Counted from the stretch's first letter, positions 34,315 to 43,736 are shown. The stretch is 64,000 nucleotides of DNA from Sulfurovum zhangzhouensis (GCF_030347965.1 NZ_JAQIBD010000003.1:62001-126000), one strand, 5' to 3'. Notes: a model not told the origin generated them from the letters alone. Numbers and translations are program-made.

Positions 34315-35937
34315 CTATCCTAAAATCTTGGATTTCTTTTCCGTGAGCCTGTCGTATAATTCAAGCATACGCAGATAATCTACATGCAGAGTCGTATCGA
34401 TCATCAATTCTTCCAGTGCCAGAACACGCCGTGCTTTTTGTACATCTTCAGGCAGATAAAGCATATTGAATGCCTCTTCGTAAGCTTCAAACGGCAACTG
34501 TGCTTCTTCCATCCTGATCAACTCTGCAACGATGCGACCGACAGGATGAGAACCCATTTCCAAAAGCATCAGTGCATTTTCTCTCTCATCTACCAAAAGA
34601 TAAAGCTGTGCCTTGAGATCAGCCATCGTGAAACTGTGTTCGAAGATCACTCCGATATAGGCTTCTACATTGATCGAATCATCCAGGGGTTCAACAGCAT
34701 CAAGGATATCTTCGGGATCGTACTGATCAAAATGAAGTATCATGTCTCTGATCTGTTTTCCTGTATTTTTATTATTGTAAACAAGGTCTTCAACAGGGTA
34801 GACCTCGGAAAAGCCCGGGACAATTACCTGACAGGAATAAAATCCAAGATAATCATACTCTCTTAGATACATCTCCTTGCCTAATGTATCCAAAAGACCT
34901 TTCAGATAACGAAGTTCATCTTCCGTTCCTTCTCCCTGGTAAACCCATGGTGCATAATCAAAACTTTTATCCGTACTTAAAAAACCAAATCCAAGCTTCC
35001 CGGTCGAATCGATGTAGTGCGACTCAAGATTAAAACTGCTCGATACAAGGCTCATATCAAAAGTCGGTTTTTCAAAGGCATCAAGATCATCCAATCCACG
35101 CCCCTGCATCAGTTCTGTCATCGTTCTTTCAAGAGAGACCTCAAGTATCGGATGCGCACCAAAGGATACGAACAACGAAGCATTTTTTGGATTGATCAAC
35201 GAAATAGCTGTCACAGGGAACTCTCCTCCCAGTGATGCATCGAGTACTTCAACTCTATAACCAAGTTCTCGAAGCTTTATCACATCGCCATACACCCTTT
35301 CAAAAGAAGCTAATACATCATCCGGGAAAGAGGGAAGTGCGTAACCGTTTTTAATGATCTCCAGCTTTGCATGACGTTCAAATATTTCACTGAGTGCCTG
35401 TACCTGAGCTTCCTGTGGTGTATTACCTGTTGCAAGACCGTTGCTGACATAAAGATTGTTCAGGATATTAAGTGGGAAATAGACTTTTTCATTGGTAGAG
35501 GGCTGTATAAAAGGTAAAGCGACAATCTTTGAATCATGGTCACTGTTAAAGTCTAGCAGGTCTTCCATACATACTTCACCGTCAGGATCATAGAATTTAT
35601 GCAACGAATCATTAAGATACTTTCCGCCAAATTCAAAAGCAACTTCATCCGGATAGATTTTGCGCTCCGGAAGATAAAAGTCGTTAAAAAAAGTATTGGT
35701 CTGCAGCCGTTCGATATACTCGCCAAGGGCACTTGCCATCGATGCCAGCGAATTGATCCCTTTCCCGTTGGAATAAATATGCCGCGGTGCCTCAACAGAA
35801 GCAAGGTTAACAGAGAAACAGTGTTTAAGCGGGTTTTTTTCCTGAGAAAAACAAGGTTCGCTTCCTGCATCTTTGAGGGCAGCTTTCATTTTTTCGATCG
35901 AGGTTTCCACCGGGGCGGTCTTTGACAAAAGGTTCAT
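34315..35937 (-). CDS. YcaO-domain protein (stand-alone)
   Basis: About 540 residues. The N-terminal part holds the YcaO ATP-binding motifs (SMASALGEYIERLQTN, then EAQVQALSEIFERHAK). The C-terminal ~120 residues look like the TPR-like tail of E. coli YcaO. YcaO enzymes use ATP to activate backbone amides; E. coli YcaO is linked to RimO-dependent methylthiolation of ribosomal protein S12. There is no precursor peptide, cyclodehydratase partner or transporter near it, so a RiPP cluster is unlikely. The TTG at 35979 would add 14 residues, but the ATG at 35937 is more plausible. Confidence 0.8.
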   Translation of the reverse strand: MNLLSKTAPVETSIEKMKAALKDAGSEPCFSQEKNPLKHCFSVNLASVEAPRHIYSNGKGINSLASMASALGEYIERLQTNTFFNDFYLPERKIYPDEVAFEFGGKYLNDSLHKFYDPDGEVCMEDLLDFNSDHDSKIVALPFIQPSTNEKVYFPLNILNNLYVSNGLATGNTPQEAQVQALSEIFERHAKLEIIKNGYALPSFPDDVLASFERVYGDVIKLRELGYRVEVLDASLGGEFPVTAISLINPKNASLFVSFGAHPILEVSLERTMTELMQGRGLDDLDAFEKPTFDMSLVSSSFNLESHYIDSTGKLGFGFLSTDKSFDYAPWVYQGEGTEDELRYLKGLLDTLGKEMYLREYDYLGFYSCQVIVPGFSEVYPVEDLVYNNKNTGKQIRDMILHFDQYDPEDILDAVEPLDDSINVEAYIGVIFEHSFTMADLKAQLYLLVDERENALMLLEMGSHPVGRIVAELIRMEEAQLPFEAYEEAFNMLYLPEDVQKARRVLALEELMIDTTLHVDYLRMLELYDRLTEKKSKILG

Positions 35938-36017
35938 AAATATTCTTTGAATTGGATTTTCTTGGCGCAGTATAGCCAAATATCTGTCACTTAACCGTAA
36001 CAGAGAAGTCAGTCGAT

Positions 36018-36046
36018 TACCGACATTAACCCGAAGCTTAAAGCTT
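36018..36046 (-). other. Hairpin after fdhF
   Basis: In the 136-base gap before the ycaO gene, the pair GAAGCT/AGCTTC with a TAA centre forms a short stem, here written as seen on the plus strand. It lies about 30 bases after the fdhF stop. It may separate the two genes. No U run. Confidence 0.3.
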
Positions 36047-36073
36047 CAAGGCTGTGTATCCATCTCTATCCGA

Positions 36074-38191
36074 TTACCCGCAGGCGATCTCATCACCCAC
36101 AGGAAGGATATCCACTTTTACCGACTTGAAACGAGCAGTAAGGATCAACTCATCTGACTCATCTCCAAACACGGCATTGATACGGCTTTTAGCATGGTGG
36201 AAGGTACAAAAGAGTGTTTTTGGCTTCACTTTGTCCGTATATTTGACTGTAAGTGCTTCACTCTCACCATACTCACTTTTAAGGATAATCTTATCACCAA
36301 ACTTTCCTTCATCTTCTACAGAAGCCAGAACCACATCTTCACTATGTTTGCTATAGAGACTCTCGGTCTGCTTAGTCTGTGCAGCATTGTTATAGTGTGC
36401 CAAAGTACGTCCGGTAGTCAGGTAGAAACCGTTCAATGAGTCATCAAAGAAAGTTTTCTCCAAAATGGATTGAACCATTCCTCGAAGCTGATACTGCTTA
36501 TAGACATACTTTCCAAGTCCATCCTCGGTACGGAAGTCAAGAAGGTGAAGTACCGGTGTATCTTCATGATAGATCGGCCATTGCATACCGCGTTTTCTGT
36601 GACGCTCCAATCTATAGTAGTCCGCTCCTGAGAAACGTCTTGGTGCCACTTTTCTAACCTCATTCCAGACATCTTCACTGGTTTTAAAGTCAAAGTTCTC
36701 ACCGTCTCCAAGCTTTTTCGCCATCTCCGTCAGTACTTCCCAGTCATCAGGAAGATCAGACTTCACTAATGGCTGTGAAAGATGCAGTCTTCTCATCGCA
36801 TTGACATAGACACCGGTCTTCTCATACGCACTTCTTACACCGATCACGATATCTGCACGCTGCGCGATATCTGTCATAAAGAGCTCTTGTACCATCAAGA
36901 ACTCAAGCTGTTCGATCGCTTTGTCTATCTTGTTGAGATTTGGATGGATATGTGTGATATCCTCACCCATATTCAGCAGCGCTTTGATCTTCCCATCCAG
37001 CATCGCATCAACAAGTTGCGGTGTCATAAGACCCTCTACTTTTGGCTGCTGATAATCTGGTGCAAAGTAAGGCAGACATCCCATATCACATGCACCCTGG
37101 ACGTTGTTCTGTCCACGAAGCGGCATAAGCCCTGCACCTGTCTTTCCGACATTGCCGGTCATCAATGCCAGGTGTGTGATTGCCATGACCGCATACGATC
37201 CATCCAGATGCTCAGTGATACCAAGGCCCCAGAAGATCATTGACTTCTTGACCGCATACTCTCTGGCAATATTCGGGATCATCTTTGCCAGATACTCATA
37301 CCCTTCGATCTTTTCCATGAATTTTGGATTGGCATACGGATCGTTCAGTATCTTTTCTTTGAACTCATCAAAACCTTTGGTACGGTTAGCGATAAAACTT
37401 TCATCATAAAGCTCTTCATTGATGATCACATGCGCCATCATATTGAGTACCAACAGGTTCGTTTCATAAGGGATGATACAGTTGTGTTTCGCAAGTTTTG
37501 CCAGTTTGGTCTCACGTACATCAATGACGGCAAGATTGTTATGGGTTCTTGCCATATCGATGATACGATTTGCAATGATAGGGTGTGCTTCCATGGTATT
37601 GGAACCGATCACTACCATGAATTCTGTTTCATAGATATCATTATACGGGTTTGTTGCAGCCCCCTCACCGATCGTTGTTCTCATCCCTTTGAGTGATGGT
37701 GAGTGACAGACTCTTGCACAATTGTCTACGTGCGGAGACTCCATCGTCTCACGGCAGAACTTCTGGAAACTGTAAGCGGATTCACACGAGGTTCTTGCAC
37801 CACCGATCGCACAGAAACTGTCTCCACCGAATGTCTCTTTGACCTCCTGAAGTTTTTCTGCTGCGATACTGGTAGCCGTATCCACATCACAGGTCATATA
37901 CTCTGCACTGAATTCGCTGAGTTTGCCTGCATACTTCTGAGCCAATGTCGGGTTTTTTTCCAAAAAGCTCTTCTTGATACGAGGCTCTCTGATACGATTT
38001 TTTGAATCGACAAAGTCATACCCGTACTTTCCTTTGATACAAAGCTTTCCTTGTGAAACCACACCGTCTTTTTGTGCATAGATCTTCACGATCTTGTTGT
38101 TCTCTACCTGTGCTGTGATGTCACATCCAACACCACAATAGGTACATACGCTCTCTATGTCCTGCTTTTCACCGTCAAATTTTTTAGTCAT
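36074..38191 (-). CDS. fdhF: Formate dehydrogenase alpha subunit, cysteine type, FdhF-like
   Basis: 705 residues, molybdopterin oxidoreductase. The N terminus has a [4Fe-4S] motif (Cys16, Cys19, Cys23, then Cys51). The active-site stretch ARVCHSPS carries Cys162 and His163 where E. coli FdhF has selenocysteine and His. The RGQNNVQGACDMG motif that binds the molybdopterin is highly conserved. It oxidises formate or reduces CO2; the electron partner is not encoded here. There is no Tat signal, so it is cytoplasmic. moaA and moeA in this window make its cofactor. It is divergent from the Cys/His-rich small protein. Confidence 0.9.
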   Translation of the reverse strand: MTKKFDGEKQDIESVCTYCGVGCDITAQVENNKIVKIYAQKDGVVSQGKLCIKGKYGYDFVDSKNRIREPRIKKSFLEKNPTLAQKYAGKLSEFSAEYMTCDVDTATSIAAEKLQEVKETFGGDSFCAIGGARTSCESAYSFQKFCRETMESPHVDNCARVCHSPSLKGMRTTIGEGAATNPYNDIYETEFMVVIGSNTMEAHPIIANRIIDMARTHNNLAVIDVRETKLAKLAKHNCIIPYETNLLVLNMMAHVIINEELYDESFIANRTKGFDEFKEKILNDPYANPKFMEKIEGYEYLAKMIPNIAREYAVKKSMIFWGLGITEHLDGSYAVMAITHLALMTGNVGKTGAGLMPLRGQNNVQGACDMGCLPYFAPDYQQPKVEGLMTPQLVDAMLDGKIKALLNMGEDITHIHPNLNKIDKAIEQLEFLMVQELFMTDIAQRADIVIGVRSAYEKTGVYVNAMRRLHLSQPLVKSDLPDDWEVLTEMAKKLGDGENFDFKTSEDVWNEVRKVAPRRFSGADYYRLERHRKRGMQWPIYHEDTPVLHLLDFRTEDGLGKYVYKQYQLRGMVQSILEKTFFDDSLNGFYLTTGRTLAHYNNAAQTKQTESLYSKHSEDVVLASVEDEGKFGDKIILKSEYGESEALTVKYTDKVKPKTLFCTFHHAKSRINAVFGDESDELILTARFKSVKVDILPVGDEIACG

Positions 38192-38302
38192 AGGGCTACC
38201 TTCTTACACTTTTTAATATAGGACTATTTTTATCTTATTTATACTTAAGGTAAAGTATCGTAAGCTACGTTCAAGAAAAATATTATATCAAAAGGATAAA
38301 AA
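38192..38302. promoter_or_regulatory. Divergent control region fdhF / Cys-His-rich protein
   Basis: A 111-base AT-rich gap. TATTATATC (about 38282-38291) before AAAAGGA may be the plus-strand -10 element. No clear regulator site was recognised. Confidence 0.35.
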
Positions 38303-38557
38303 ATGTTTACTATTAACGTAGAAAAAGAATGCGGATGTTTCCAAAGAAGTGCATTTGAAAACAACAAAAGTTTTGAGTCAAGAGATGATGCCTTAATGCA
38401 GGCAAAACTTATGGAGAATCACATGAACCAAAAGTTCTGTCAAAAACATCTATTTACAGCAGTAGAAGACGGTGACAACTTCAAGATCATGGTAGAAATG
38501 AAACCACAAACTCACTCACACGGTGGCGGATGCTGCGGTGGCGGACACTGTAGTTAA
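38303..38557 (+). CDS. Small Cys/His-rich protein with CCGGGHCS tail
   Basis: 84 residues: six Cys (10, 12, 46, 77, 78, 83) and five His (40, 49, 71, 73, 82). The first ~65 residues are an ordinary alpha/beta-like sequence with CGC near the N terminus. The tail HSHGGGCCGGGHCS looks like a flexible metal-binding arm, as in some metallochaperones. I recall similar proteins in Campylobacterota but no function. It is divergent from fdhF, so a role in supplying metal (Mo, W, Fe or Ni) or protecting the dehydrogenase is conceivable, not shown. AAAAGGA before the ATG. A hairpin ends the message. Confidence 0.75.
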   Translation: MFTINVEKECGCFQRSAFENNKSFESRDDALMQAKLMENHMNQKFCQKHLFTAVEDGDNFKIMVEMKPQTHSHGGGCCGGGHCS

Positions 38558-38580
38558 TCGGTTTACTGATTTGCCATGCA

Positions 38581-38605
38581 AAGAGTAGAAATTTTTTCTA
38601 CTCTT
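38581..38605 (+). terminator. Terminator of the Cys/His-rich gene
   Basis: Perfect 11-bp stem AAGAGTAGAAA/TTTCTACTCTT with a TTT loop, then ACTTTCTCC. It lies 24 bases after the stop. Confidence 0.7.
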
Positions 38606-38714
38606 ACTTTCTCCTAACACCTTACAAATTATTATATTTCTTACTATACTTTATTATTCTTGACTTCTAGTTCTATCATAACTATAATTTAGCAGATATA
38701 TAAAGAGGGGAAAA

Positions 38715-39071
38715 ATGAAAAAATTTATACTTACACTTCTAATTATTTCATGCAATACTTATGCCGAAGTATCAGATAAAATACCAAGTCAAGAAGGTTT
38801 ATGGTTATCTGGTACGATTGTAGGCATAGTATTAGTAATCTTATTACGGTGGACAAAATGGATTAACATTCTTGCAATACCGTTAACAGCTATATTTTTT
38901 TACTTTGCCTATGACACACTAATAGAGCCAGATATCGGATCGGCAATTATTAAAGAACAAGGCAAACCTTATGTAATGGCACTATATGGTTCAGCTACTT
39001 TAGTTTTATTGGGTGTTATTTTCGGAAATATCTTATATAAAAAAAGAAAAAAATCTCATGACATATTTTAA
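38715..39071 (+). CDS. Small membrane protein with signal-like N terminus, unknown
   Basis: 118 residues. A first hydrophobic segment (1-17, MKKFILTLLIISCNTYA) looks like a cleavable signal, followed by membrane helices at about 30-46, 49-66 and 87-105. GAGGGG lies before the ATG. No family recognised. Base composition is more AT-rich than the neighbours. It is not clearly linked to fdhF. Confidence 0.65.
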   Translation: MKKFILTLLIISCNTYAEVSDKIPSQEGLWLSGTIVGIVLVILLRWTKWINILAIPLTAIFFYFAYDTLIEPDIGSAIIKEQGKPYVMALYGSATLVLLGVIFGNILYKKRKKSHDIF

Positions 39072-39377
39072 TAGCGTTAGCCGTTTACACTTTTTTTTCT
39101 TTTGGTTCGTTTCTCTTTTTTTGTCGATGCAACAAAAAAAGAAAATGAACATTTAATCAAGGTTATTCATTCTTTCTCTATTTTTTTTAGTAAAAAGTAG
39201 GCAAAAAAGCGTCACTTCGCAAGTGAGCGGACGTGACGACAGCGTGTTTGCTTCGCAAAATATGCACGCTTTCATCACTGCTCACCCAATACTACGTGAC
39301 AGAAGAACAAATCTAAATAGTTAAAAGATTAGATTCCCGATGCCCTTGGGGCGCAAGTCGGGAATGAGAAGAAAGGG
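39072..39377. other. 306-base structured gap without genes
   Basis: No gene is visible. The right half holds several nested inverted repeats: CGTCAC/GTGACG (39210-39238), AGCGTG/CACGCT with an inner TTTGC/GCAAA hairpin (39241-39270), and a composite hairpin ATTCCCGA/TCGGGAAT enclosing GCCC/GGGC (39333-39365). The last lies 12 bases after the yajQ stop on the minus strand and could end that message. The region is GC-richer than its flanks. Confidence 0.6.
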
Positions 39378-39875
39378 TTATTTGAAATTTCCGAAAGTAA
39401 GCGGTGCTTTGAGATCAAGCTCTCTGACTACCTTCATGACCGCTTGAAGATCATCGATCTTTTTACCACTGACACGTACTTCATCACCCTGAATAGAAGG
39501 CGTCACTTTAAGTTTGCTGTCTTTGATCGCTTTGACGATCTTTTTGGCTTCATCTTTATCGATCGTATCAACGATACGGTAGATCACCTTGGTATTGCCT
39601 CCGCTGATCCCTTCCGTCTTTACCTCTTCAAGAGACTTACCTGCGATATCTCTTTTGATCAACTTTGAGATAAGGATATCTTTGAGTGCATCGATCTTAC
39701 TATCTGAAGAAGAGCTAAGTGATAAAGTCTTTGCTTTTTCGTTAAGATCGATCTCTGCTTTGACCCCTTTGAAGTCAAAACGCGTCGCTACCTCTTTTTC
39801 TGCCATCACGACAGCATTCTTCATTTCCATCATATCCAGCTTCGCGCTGATATCAAAATAGTGATCTTTTGCCAT
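39378..39875 (-). CDS. yajQ: YajQ family nucleotide-binding protein
   Basis: 165 residues, ferredoxin-like double domain. The N terminus (MAKDHYFDISAKLDMMEMKNAV) and the closing KAPLTFGNFK-type end (LKAPLTFGNFK) are hallmarks. Some homologs bind cyclic di-GMP, others nucleotides or phage proteins; function in this group is unknown. The start overlaps the hom stop, so it is translated with hom. Confidence 0.93.
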   Translation of the reverse strand: MAKDHYFDISAKLDMMEMKNAVVMAEKEVATRFDFKGVKAEIDLNEKAKTLSLSSSSDSKIDALKDILISKLIKRDIAGKSLEEVKTEGISGGNTKVIYRIVDTIDKDEAKKIVKAIKDSKLKVTPSIQGDEVRVSGKKIDDLQAVMKVVRELDLKAPLTFGNFK

Positions 39876-41140
39876 TACTGTTCTATCCTTATCATCGCAA
39901 CTTTTCCATGAATTACATCAAGTTTTTCAAGCGCTATGATCGCTTCTTGTATCATCTTCTCTTGGCACTCATGTGTGATAAAAAGTAATTCCACACATGC
40001 ATCATGATCACTGTCAGGATTTTGCATCATTGCCTCTATAGAGATATCAAGGTTGCTTAGAAGCTGTGTCACTTCAGCAAGGACTCCTTTTTTATCATCC
40101 ACGCTCATACGAAGATAGTAGTGCGACCGTATCTCTTCTTTTGGCAACAGTTTCAAACCGGACTCAAGACCTTTTTTATATCCAAGCATCGGTCCTTGGT
40201 TTCCACGTACGATATCAACGATATCCGCAATCACTGCTGAAGCCGTTGCATCACCACCTGCACCCGGACCATAGAACATCGTCTCCCCTACTCTGTCTCC
40301 CACTACAGTCACGGCATTCATTACCCCGTCTACTTTAGCGATCATAGATTCTTGAGGGATCATCGTAGCATGTACACGTAGTTCAACGCCGTTATCTGCT
40401 CTTTTGGCAATTCCCAAAAGTTTGATCTCATAACCGAACTCTTTGGCAAATTCAACATCAGTTTGAGTAATATTCTCGATACCCTCTATCACGATATCTT
40501 CAGGTTTCGCATCGATACCATAGGCGATAGAAGAGAGTATAAGTAGTTTATGTGCGGCATCGAATCCGCCTACATCAAAAGTCGGGTCCGCTTCAGCATA
40601 TCCAAGCTCTTGAGCTTCTTTGAGGATCTCATCATACTTGGCACCCTCTTTGATCATTTTGGTAAGCATATAGTTACATGTACCGTTCATGATCCCCTGG
40701 ATTGATTCGATATGATTGGCTGCAAGCCCGTTACGCAATGCACCAATGATAGGGATACCACCGGCTGTACTTGCTTCATACATTAGTGGGAGATCACCGG
40801 CAAGTTCTTGAAGTTCATATCTATGATACGCAAGCAATGCTTTATTAGCAGTCACTACCGCCTTACCGTTTTTGAGTGCTCTTTTGACCAGTTCATAGGG
40901 TTCTTCTATACCACCCATAAGCTCTACAACGATATCGATCTCAGGATCGTCAATTACATCGAGTGGATTGTCAGAGAGGGTGATGTTGACATCTCTTTTT
41001 TTAGAGAGGTTCTTAACTACACCAGACTTTGCTACGATCTTTTTGCCTGCTCTAGCTTCAAGGATGTCAGCATTTGACTCCAAGATATTTGCAACGCTTT
41101 GACCGACTGTCCCTACTCCGAGAATCCCGATTTTAACCAT
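39875..41140 (-). CDS. hom: Homoserine dehydrogenase
   Basis: 421 residues: NAD-binding domain (GILGVGTVGQSV), catalytic domain with NGTCNYMLTKM and GADPTFDVGGFDAAHK-like (EADPTFDVGG) motifs, and a C-terminal ACT domain (RMSVDDKKGVLAEV) that senses threonine. It reduces aspartate semialdehyde to homoserine on the way to methionine, threonine and isoleucine. It shares an operon with the preceding aminotransferase (1-base gap). I recall the same order in Campylobacter jejuni. Confidence 0.95.
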   Translation of the reverse strand: MVKIGILGVGTVGQSVANILESNADILEARAGKKIVAKSGVVKNLSKKRDVNITLSDNPLDVIDDPEIDIVVELMGGIEEPYELVKRALKNGKAVVTANKALLAYHRYELQELAGDLPLMYEASTAGGIPIIGALRNGLAANHIESIQGIMNGTCNYMLTKMIKEGAKYDEILKEAQELGYAEADPTFDVGGFDAAHKLLILSSIAYGIDAKPEDIVIEGIENITQTDVEFAKEFGYEIKLLGIAKRADNGVELRVHATMIPQESMIAKVDGVMNAVTVVGDRVGETMFYGPGAGGDATASAVIADIVDIVRGNQGPMLGYKKGLESGLKLLPKEEIRSHYYLRMSVDDKKGVLAEVTQLLSNLDISIEAMMQNPDSDHDACVELLFITHECQEKMIQEAIIALEKLDVIHGKVAMIRIEQ

Positions 41141-41141
41141 A

Positions 41142-42356
41142 TTACTTCATTTCCTCTAAAAATACTTTCAACTTATCTGCAGCTTGCTGGATACGATCTT
41201 CATCAGCGATCAGTGCAATACGCACATGTGAATCATCACCGAATGCGATACCAGGGCTCACTGCCATATCTGCTTTTTTGATAAGCTCTTCTGAGAACTT
41301 GAGTGAACCCATATGCATACATTGATCAGGAATACGTGCCCAGATGAACATACTTGCATTTGGCGTACCGATATTCCATCCTGCTTCATTGAACGCTTTG
41401 ACCAGGTAGTCTCTTCTTCTTTGATAACGTGGTGCCGTCTCTTCATCAGCGATTGCATAGTATTTGTTCAGTGTATCAGCTGCAGCCAATTGTACCGGTG
41501 TAAACATACCGTAATCAATCCAGCTTTTTAGCTTCTGAAGTGCTCCTACCAAGCTTTTGTTACCAACAAGGAAACCAACTCTCCATCCAGCCATATTATA
41601 TGATTTTGAAAGAGTATAAGCTTCTACTGCAACATCTTTTGCTCCCTCTACCTGAAGGATAGACGGTGATTTATAACCGTCAAATGCGATATCAGCATAC
41701 GCAATATCAGAAATTACATAAAAACGCTTCTTCTTAGCAAGAGCCACTAATTTCTCATAAAAATCAAGCGTCACTGTAGCTGTACTAGGGTTGTGCGGGA
41801 AATTCACAAGTACATACTTTACCGGTGCGTGTTGAAGATCGATTGTTGATTCGATCAATTCAAGATATTTAGCCTCGTCTACTTCATAGTTCTCTTCATT
41901 GAAAGGTATTTTAATACCGATAGGTTTCGCACCGTTGATACTGAATGCATAAGCATGGATCGGGTAAGTAGGATCAGGTACTAAAGCGATATCTCCAGGA
42001 TTTGTCACTGCCTGAACCATATGGAAAAACCCGTCTTTACTACCCATTGTCGCTACTGCTTCACGTTCCGGGTCAAGGTCAACATCATATTTTCTTTTAT
42101 ACCAGTTACAGATCGCTTCTCTTAGTGCCAAAAGACCTTTTCCGCTTCCTGCACTATATCCATGTGTTCCTGCTGTACGTACATGTTCTATCAAAGACTC
42201 TACGATCTGCGGCGGGGTATCCTGATCAGGGTTCCCCATAGAAAAATCTACAACATCTCTACCTTCTTCTTTTGCTTGCGCTTTAAGCTCATCGATCGCT
42301 GCAAAGACATACTTTGGCAGTTGATTTATCTTTTCAAATTGAATTTCGTCAAACAT
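41142..42356 (-). CDS. PLP-dependent aminotransferase, class I
   Basis: 404 residues, fold type I. The PLP lysine is in TLSKSYNMAGWRVGF, and FPHNPSTAT is the carboxylate-binding stretch. It is of the aspartate/LL-diaminopimelate aminotransferase type; the neighbour hom suggests the aspartate family, but alanine or other keto acids are possible. The start is normal (MFDEIQFEKINQLPKYVF). It follows a membrane-anchored protein gene by 53 bases. Confidence 0.88.
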   Translation of the reverse strand: MFDEIQFEKINQLPKYVFAAIDELKAQAKEEGRDVVDFSMGNPDQDTPPQIVESLIEHVRTAGTHGYSAGSGKGLLALREAICNWYKRKYDVDLDPEREAVATMGSKDGFFHMVQAVTNPGDIALVPDPTYPIHAYAFSINGAKPIGIKIPFNEENYEVDEAKYLELIESTIDLQHAPVKYVLVNFPHNPSTATVTLDFYEKLVALAKKKRFYVISDIAYADIAFDGYKSPSILQVEGAKDVAVEAYTLSKSYNMAGWRVGFLVGNKSLVGALQKLKSWIDYGMFTPVQLAAADTLNKYYAIADEETAPRYQRRRDYLVKAFNEAGWNIGTPNASMFIWARIPDQCMHMGSLKFSEELIKKADMAVSPGIAFGDDSHVRIALIADEDRIQQAADKLKVFLEEMK

Positions 42357-42409
42357 TTCTACTCTCTAATATTTAATATTTTCTTTATACTTTACTTTTG
42401 TTAGAAAAA

Positions 42410-43063
42410 TTATTTCGTCTCTATCCCTAAACCCTGTTCCTCTTCAGCAACCCGGGCCACATTTGTCTCTTCCGGTTTTGCTTCTTCAACTTCAACCGGC
42501 TCGATCACCTCTACTGCAGCTTCTGAAACTTCCTGCTGTTCGATCTTAATCTCTGTATCTGTCACTGTAGCTTCTTTTTGGGCATTGCTGACAATATCGT
42601 TCCACTTTTGTTTAATCGTGTGAATAATATCTAAATCATTGTCGGAAGTATTCTCCATTCCGCTTGTTTGTTCTTCAGTCTCTTCTTTGAACAGTTGAAG
42701 TGTATTCAAATGTGATTTATCATACTGTGTGACAAAATACCAGGATGCATATGCCAATAATATCAACACAATAAAGAACAGCCACTTTGACTTTCCTCTT
42801 TTTTCTCCAAGCAAGTTCCCTGTCACAATGATACCGCGATCGCTATTATCATGCTCAGCGTAGTAGGCCTGTGCTTCACTTCTCAATGCATCTAGATCTG
42901 CCTTGTACTCACGTTCAATGATAGTGATGAAGCCTATAGCTTTTACTCTTTCAAGTTTTTCAAACTTTCTCTCTACAAGATACTCGATCATATCTTCAGA
43001 GATATTCGTTTTTTTACTGATATTTTTGAGGCTATGTTCTTCAAGAATGTCACTTAACTGCAT
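42410..43063 (-). CDS. RodZ-like one-TM protein with N-terminal helical domain
   Basis: 217 residues. A helical N-terminal domain (about 1-50, LKNISKKTNISEDMIEYLVERKFEKL, an HTH-like fold) is cytoplasmic. One membrane helix follows (93-111), then an acidic Glu/Val-rich periplasmic tail. The layout recalls RodZ but is shorter and lacks its periplasmic beta domain. I recall an equivalent membrane protein in this operon in Campylobacter. The start overlaps the RNA methylase stop by 14 bases. Confidence 0.72.
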   Translation of the reverse strand: MQLSDILEEHSLKNISKKTNISEDMIEYLVERKFEKLERVKAIGFITIIEREYKADLDALRSEAQAYYAEHDNSDRGIIVTGNLLGEKRGKSKWLFFIVLILLAYASWYFVTQYDKSHLNTLQLFKEETEEQTSGMENTSDNDLDIIHTIKQKWNDIVSNAQKEATVTDTEIKIEQQEVSEAAVEVIEPVEVEEAKPEETNVARVAEEEQGLGIETK

Positions 43064-43736
43064 ATACCATCCTGTGTATTAATATAGCGGCTGCTGCACT
43101 CACATTCAGTGAATCAAAAGCATGCTGCATCGTGATAGATACTGTTGTATCTATCTTTGAAAGAACCTTTTTTGAAAGCCCTTTATCTTCACTTCCCATT
43201 ACCAGAACTCTCTTGGGTGCAAAGCTACACCCCTGTACGGCCTCACCATCCATCGATGCTCCGTAGAAACGGTATCCCACTTGCTTAAGCTCGTTGATAT
43301 TGTCCAAAATATTGTCACTGATCATAAAAGGCATATCAAGCAATGCACCTGCACTCGTTCGTGCAATGGCTGCAAAGTTAAGCTGGTTGACACCTGAAGC
43401 AATAATCGCATCTACTCCCAAGGCATAAGCACTTCTTACAATCGCACCGATATTTCCAACATCTGTAAGCCCATCAAGTACCACGATAAAATCACTTTGT
43501 TTGATCTTTGCAAAACTTGTTTGCTCAAAAGGTGTCATCTCCACCAGAATTCCCTGGTGATTGCCGCCTTTGGCCATCGCTTGCGCCCACTTTGGTTCTA
43601 AAAACTTGATCTTATCGTGATACTTGTGAAACAAAGGCTGAGGAAGGATCCCTTTCTTAGCAATATAGACAGTTTGAATCTCTTCTTCTTTATGCTCCAG
43701 CGCATAAAAACAGACTTGTTTTCCATAAATGATCAT
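43050..43736 (-). CDS. rlmB: SpoU/TrmH-family rRNA 2'-O-methyltransferase
   Basis: 228 residues, SPOUT fold. The three motifs are present: DVGNIGAIVRSA, RVLVMGSEDKGLS and SLNVSAAAAILIH; the knot binds SAM. It probably methylates 23S G2251 like RlmB, but other TrmH sites are possible. The 25-residue N-terminal substrate domain is present. It sits in the conserved rsmI-rlmB cluster. Confidence 0.85.
   Translation of the reverse strand: MIIYGKQVCFYALEHKEEEIQTVYIAKKGILPQPLFHKYHDKIKFLEPKWAQAMAKGGNHQGILVEMTPFEQTSFAKIKQSDFIVVLDGLTDVGNIGAIVRSAYALGVDAIIASGVNQLNFAAIARTSAGALLDMPFMISDNILDNINELKQVGYRFYGASMDGEAVQGCSFAPKRVLVMGSEDKGLSKKVLSKIDTTVSITMQHAFDSLNVSAAAAILIHRMVYAVK

Noticed and set aside
34315-35937. 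RiPP (thiazole/oxazole) gene cluster around YcaO
   Set aside because: No short precursor ORF, dehydrogenase, E1-like partner or transporter is adjacent.
36074-38191. Selenocysteine (in-frame TGA) in formate dehydrogenase
   Set aside because: The active-site codon is TGC/TGT (Cys162) and no in-frame TGA occurs, so it is a Cys enzyme without a SECIS element.
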